A DNA stretch of 9,784 nucleotides from JBMYQA01 sp049600855. GTDB lineage: Bacteria; Bacteroidota; Bacteroidia; Cytophagales; Flammeovirgaceae. Location: the NCBI GenBank assembly GCA_049600855.1, contig JBMYQA010000240.1, positions 1 to 9,784 of the forward strand. Reading direction: 5' to 3'. Each line of letters opens with the position of its first letter. The first letter of the stretch is position 1. The position numbers and the translations under genes are program-made. Shown one piece after another: positions 9,001 to 9,784 of the stretch. The notes beneath the pieces are model-generated. The model was not told where the DNA came from. It ran no database searches and saw only the letters and a list, made by a program, of their open reading frames with translations.

Positions 9001-9784
9001 TTTCTGTGAGTACGACGGGTGGCATGATGATGATCTACTACACCTTACGAAAAAAATTGAAGCATGGATTTGAACTCAAAGATATTGTCCATTACTTCGA
9101 TACATTCCTCCATGCCATCGTGGATGACCCGTATTCGGCAATTGCTTTGGATGCGTCACTTCCAGCTAAAGATCGTTTACTCAACGAGTTTAATGCGACT
9201 ACAGTTGAGTATCCGAATCAGGGTTCTATAGTAGCGCGAATTCGGGAACAAGCTGCTCAGCGTCCTAATGAGATCGCCATTGTGGATGGTGCTACCACAT
9301 TCAGCTATCAGGAATTAGATCAACGTTCGGAACAATTGGCCTATTATTTACAAGCCAATGGCGGACAAAATACGCAAATAGCAGTTTGTTTAGAGCGTTC
9401 CGCTGACATGCTCATTGCCCTATTAGGCATTTTGAAAGCAGGCGCTGCTTATGTTCCTATTGATATCAATTATCCAAGTGATCGAATCCGATACATGGTC
9501 GAAGAAACTGCTGCGAGTTTCATAATCACCAAACAAGCGTTAAGTCATTTAGTGCCCCAGCACGCTAACTTACTCTGTATAGATACGGACTGGGCTAAAA
9601 TAGCAGATAGTCCAGCGAGTAGTCTAGCACCAATCGACCTAGCAAGTAATGCCTATATTATTTTTACATCAGGCTCTACGGGTCGTCCTAAAGGGGTAAT
9701 GGTGAGCCATGAAGCCCTGATGAATTTGGTGAACTGGCATAATGATGCTTACCAAGTTGATGCAACAAGCAAAGCAACTTTATT
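1..9784 (+). CDS. Non-ribosomal peptide synthetase, internal fragment (C-A-PCP-E / C-A-PCP / C-A)
   Basis: This is the middle part of a giant multimodular NRPS, a cytosolic enzyme that builds a peptide from amino acids carried as thioesters. The first complete codon is at position 3, and 3260 codons follow without a stop. Both ends are open, so no start codon or ribosome binding site can be chosen. Domains in order by residue: C about 1-437, A 460-955, PCP 966-1040, E 1049-1520, C 1526-1960, A 1977-2483, PCP 2498-2574, C 2607-3060, A 3072 to the window end. Every core motif expected for an active synthetase is present: HHxxxDG in all three C domains and the E domain, SGSTGxPKG or SGTTGTPKG loops, YGPTE in both full A domains, and GGDS carrier serines. 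The visible modules would add X, made D by the E domain, then an Ile-like residue, then an unknown residue. The peptide product is not identifiable. Style suggests Bacteroidota, with modest confidence. Confidence 0.97.
3..1313 (+). other. Condensation domain, LCL-type (module 1 C)
   Basis: This domain forms the peptide bond between the upstream carrier-bound intermediate and the amino acid loaded by module 1. It is nearly complete and begins almost at the window edge: LPLSYAQQHVWF is at residues 4-15 (C1 motif) and the catalytic HHIACDG is at residues 132-138 (bases 396-416). YADYAIWQ, VGTPIANRT, LIGFFANTLAL, NQQVPFEKI and RDMSKNPIFQVM follow as motifs C4 to C7. The GFFANTLAL and VPFEKI forms are those of LCL domains, which accept an L-configured donor, so the residue before X was probably L. 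Two oddities: the usual RHExLRTxF motif reads RHLILKTVY, and the Trp usually found after HHxxxDG is Ser (HHIACDGSS). Both second-shell changes leave the catalytic His and Asp in place. The preceding carrier domain is outside the window. Confidence 0.93.
1380..2866 (+). other. Adenylation domain 1 (module 1 A), substrate unassigned
   Basis: This domain activates an amino acid with ATP as the aminoacyl-AMP and loads it onto the module 1 carrier. Visible motifs in order are TYEELATRSNQLA, MKAGAAYIPID, the nucleotide loop YIIYTSGSTGKPKG (residues 607-620), FDVSL, NNHYGPTEIT (750-759), GDLYVGGSGLAREYIN, LYKTGDVACWLPNG, and QVKVRGYRIELGEIE with GRKDN before it. Aligning by eye to GrsA PheA gives the pocket code D656, V657, L660, Q699, C726, G728, H752, I760, D761 and K945: D-V-L-Q-C-G-H-I-D-K. 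The Q at the 278 position and the I-D-K ending suggest a polar substrate, with some resemblance to Gln-type codes, but I recognise no exact match. The last core motif is degenerate, SGKVAVDQLP instead of the usual NGKVDRKALP, although the catalytic Lys (residue 945, bases 2835-2837) is kept. A Gln-rich stretch (2736-2762) lies in the C-terminal subdomain. Confidence 0.94.
2898..3119 (+). other. Peptidyl carrier domain 1 (PCP, epimerase type)
   Basis: This is a four-helix carrier domain (thiolation domain) that holds residue X and the growing chain on a phosphopantetheine arm. It starts at APRSTVEKQLATIW and contains DNFFELGGDSIITIQ. The attachment serine is residue 1001 (codon 3003-3005). The Asp before this Ser (GGDS rather than the usual GGHS) is the form known for carriers that feed an epimerization domain, and an E domain does follow directly. 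The spacing from the A domain end (about 30 bases) and to the E domain is normal for the family. Confidence 0.95.
3147..4565 (+). other. Epimerization domain (module 1 E)
   Basis: This domain interconverts the L and D forms at the alpha carbon of the residue held on the preceding carrier, so that D-X is passed on. All the signature motifs are present: VPLMPIQQQWF and HFNQ near the start, the catalytic HHLAVDGVSWRIL (HH at residues 1185-1186, bases 3555-3560), and AYGTEINDLLL with the second catalytic residue Glu1296. LEGHGRE, QTVGWFTNLYPI, IPSKGLGYSALRF and FNYLGQ complete the set. The domain therefore looks catalytically intact. Its activity is supported from outside by the DCL-type condensation domain that follows. 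A 21-base in-frame tandem duplication (4173-4210) gives AIQPELAAIQPEL just before FNYLGQ. The tail from TPSDFGLQG to FLDTLEN is the usual link from an E domain to the next C domain. Confidence 0.95.
4173..4210 (+). repeat. 21-base tandem duplication, in frame, inside the E domain
   Basis: The 17 bases gccatccaaccagaact occur at 4173-4189 and again, identically, at 4194-4210, a period of 21 bases with four bases between copies. In the reading frame this gives two copies of a seven-residue unit (AIQPELA, AIQPEL) between the HPDK segment and the FNYLGQ motif of the epimerization domain. Perfect identity, including at third codon positions, points to a recent slippage or short duplication event. 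The frame is kept and the core motifs on both sides are intact, so the change is probably tolerated in a surface loop. Confidence 0.85.
4566..5885 (+). other. Condensation domain, DCL-type (module 2 C)
   Basis: This domain joins the D-configured chain end from module 1 to the amino acid on the module 2 carrier. It opens with LLQDIYSLSPMQEGMLFHGL, the typical DCL start, and carries the catalytic motif SHHMLMDGWSLP (HH at residues 1664-1665, Asp1669). Further motifs are FGVTVSGRPPEL, GVGLYINTIPI (C5), REFQYTALNKIHKWSG in place of the LCL VPFE motif, and IFDNTLAFENFP (C7). These are the forms known for DCL domains, and the position directly after an E domain agrees. The length of about 435 residues is normal. 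No missing catalytic residue was seen. The stereochemical assignment rests on motif style and context and would be strengthened by a phylogeny of C domains. Confidence 0.94.
5931..7449 (+). other. Adenylation domain 2 (module 2 A), Ile-like code
   Basis: This domain activates the amino acid for module 2. Motifs in order are VSYHEFHRKVNQFAHYL, LKVGAVYVPIDPQYP, YVMYTSGTTGTPKG (residues 2139-2152), FDGSTYDIYSALLKGA, VYGPTETTVYATY, GEICIGGDGVALGYLN, MYRTGDLARWLPNG, GRTDDQVKVRGYRIELGE and a canonical ending TPNGKIDKKALPEP. The pocket residues read D2187, G2188, Y2191, F2230, L2254, G2256, V2280, V2288, Y2289 and K2476: D-G-Y-F-L-G-V-V-Y-K. From memory, isoleucine domains such as that of bacitracin synthetase have D-G-F-F-L-G-V-V-Y-K, which differs by one aromatic swap, so Ile is the best guess, with Val or Leu as alternatives. 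A stretch between the VIT segment and the nucleotide loop (6282-6410) is Glu/Asp-rich. This domain is of a different lineage from A1 and A3. Confidence 0.95.
7494..7724 (+). other. Peptidyl carrier domain 2 (PCP)
   Basis: This carrier domain of module 2 holds the Ile-like residue and the growing peptide. It starts at APRNETESLLVHSWEQ and contains DNFFSVGGDSILAIR. The phosphopantetheine serine is residue 2533 (codon 7599-7601). The sequence has the GGDSI form usually seen before epimerization domains, yet no E domain follows: the next domain is a C domain. SISDFYQSPSIAQLAELI is the normal last helix region of a PCP. Confidence 0.95.
7725..7820 (+). other. Long charged inter-module linker between PCP2 and C3
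   Basis: About 32 residues separate the last PCP helix from the start of the next condensation domain. They are rich in Asn, Glu and charged side chains (for example NSNNELEDLRNEVIEHMDQ) and look helical in the first two thirds, ending in a Pro-containing segment VIPNPE. The stretch remains in frame without a stop or start signal between modules, so the two modules stay on one chain. No function beyond spacing or orientation of the domains can be claimed. Confidence 0.6.
7821..9180 (+). other. Condensation domain, divergent MSDIQKGMIF type (module 3 C)
   Basis: This domain should transfer the module 2 peptide onto the amino acid of module 3. It begins TIEDVFPMSDIQKGMIF, continues with IYHDQMMYLLPF and KHAIFRTTF, and has an intact catalytic motif HHAILDGWSF (HH at residues 2743-2744, Asp2748). 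GVVSNLRPL, LGCFLNTVPFRLD (C5), LKGLDRLTLLEIARITGE in the place of the VPFE motif, and NPFFDVLFNYVDF (C7) follow. The start resembles DCL domains more than LCL ones, but the preceding module has no epimerase. The HHxxxxxGD motif of dual epimerization/condensation domains is not seen near the start. Its donor stereochemistry is therefore unclear. A Glu-rich segment (8895-8981) is inserted between C7 and the strand that begins NTYLDISVSTTGG. About 455 residues, slightly long for the family. Confidence 0.9.
8895..8981 (+). other. Glu-rich low-complexity insertion in module 3 C domain
   Basis: These 29 residues contain 11 Glu and no Lys or Arg (SSEEAETVPSHEEEAQESEE and the following nine residues). 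The segment lies directly after the C7-like motif NPFFDVLFNYVDFHV and before NTYLDISVSTTGG, which in C domains is a loop region. It is probably disordered and exposed to solvent. No known binding motif was recognised. Confidence 0.7.
9216..9784 (+). other. Adenylation domain 3 (module 3 A), truncated by window end
   Basis: This is the N-terminal third of a third adenylation domain. The visible parts are VARIREQAAQRPNEIAIV, TFSYQELDQRSEQLAYYL, LLGILKAGAAYVPIDINYP and the nucleotide loop YIIFTSGSTGRPKG (from base 9654), followed by VMVSHEALMNLVNW. The window ends about 25 residues after the loop, before any of the ten substrate-pocket residues, so no amino acid can be predicted. The LKAGAAYVPIDINYP and SGSTGRPKG forms are closer to A1 (MKAGAAYIPIDVNYP, SGSTGKPKG) than to A2 (LKVGAVYVPIDPQYP, SGTTGTPKG). 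Confidence 0.95.

Noticed and set aside
8561..9009. Short frames on minus (8561-8809) and plus (8800-9009) strands
   Set aside because: The plus-strand one is rich in Lys/Arg because it reads the Glu-rich insertion codons out of frame. The minus-strand one is antisense to the C5 motif region of C3.

Overview
The whole window lies inside one very large gene on the + strand. Reading with codons that begin at position 3, I translated all 3260 complete codons to position 9782 and found no stop codon and no frame change. The gene runs off both ends, so neither its start codon nor its stop codon is visible. The product is a modular non-ribosomal peptide synthetase (NRPS). The visible domain order is C-A-PCP-E, then C-A-PCP, then C-A (partial), that is two complete elongation modules and the start of a third. 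Residue numbers below count from the codon at position 3, so residue n begins at base 3n.

Layout. Module 1 (about 1-4565) has an LCL-type condensation domain, an adenylation domain with the unusual pocket code D-V-L-Q-C-G-H-I-D-K, a carrier domain with GGDSI, and a complete epimerization domain. Module 2 (about 4566-7720) has a DCL-type condensation domain, as expected after an epimerase, an adenylation domain with code D-G-Y-F-L-G-V-V-Y-K that closely resembles isoleucine codes, and a second GGDSI carrier domain. Module 3 begins after a long linker with a divergent condensation domain (MSDIQKGMIF type) carrying a Glu-rich insertion. It ends in an adenylation domain cut off just after its nucleotide-binding loop.

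How the parts work together (inference from NRPS colinearity). An upstream L-configured aminoacyl or peptidyl carrier donates to module 1. Module 1 adds residue X, possibly polar, and converts it to D-X. Module 2 joins D-X to an Ile-like residue. Module 3 transfers the chain onto a residue that cannot be predicted from the visible part. The presence of a C domain at the first base and an unfinished A domain at the last means that this is the middle of an assembly line.

Organism. The nearest feel is a Bacteroidota bacterium: GC is moderate, a little below half by eye; codons are A/T-rich and varied; and the FDGSTYDIYSALLKGA-type A domain and MSDIQKGMI-type C domain are styles I associate with that phylum. 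This is a tentative inference. Firmicutes, cyanobacteria or gammaproteobacteria cannot be excluded from the sequence alone.

No RNA gene, mobile element, CRISPR array, promoter, terminator or second protein-coding gene is supported. There is no intergenic DNA anywhere in the window. The points most worth checking are the unassigned A1 code, the atypical module 3 condensation domain paired with a GGDSI carrier that has no epimerase, the acidic insertion in that domain, and a 21-base in-frame tandem duplication in the epimerase.
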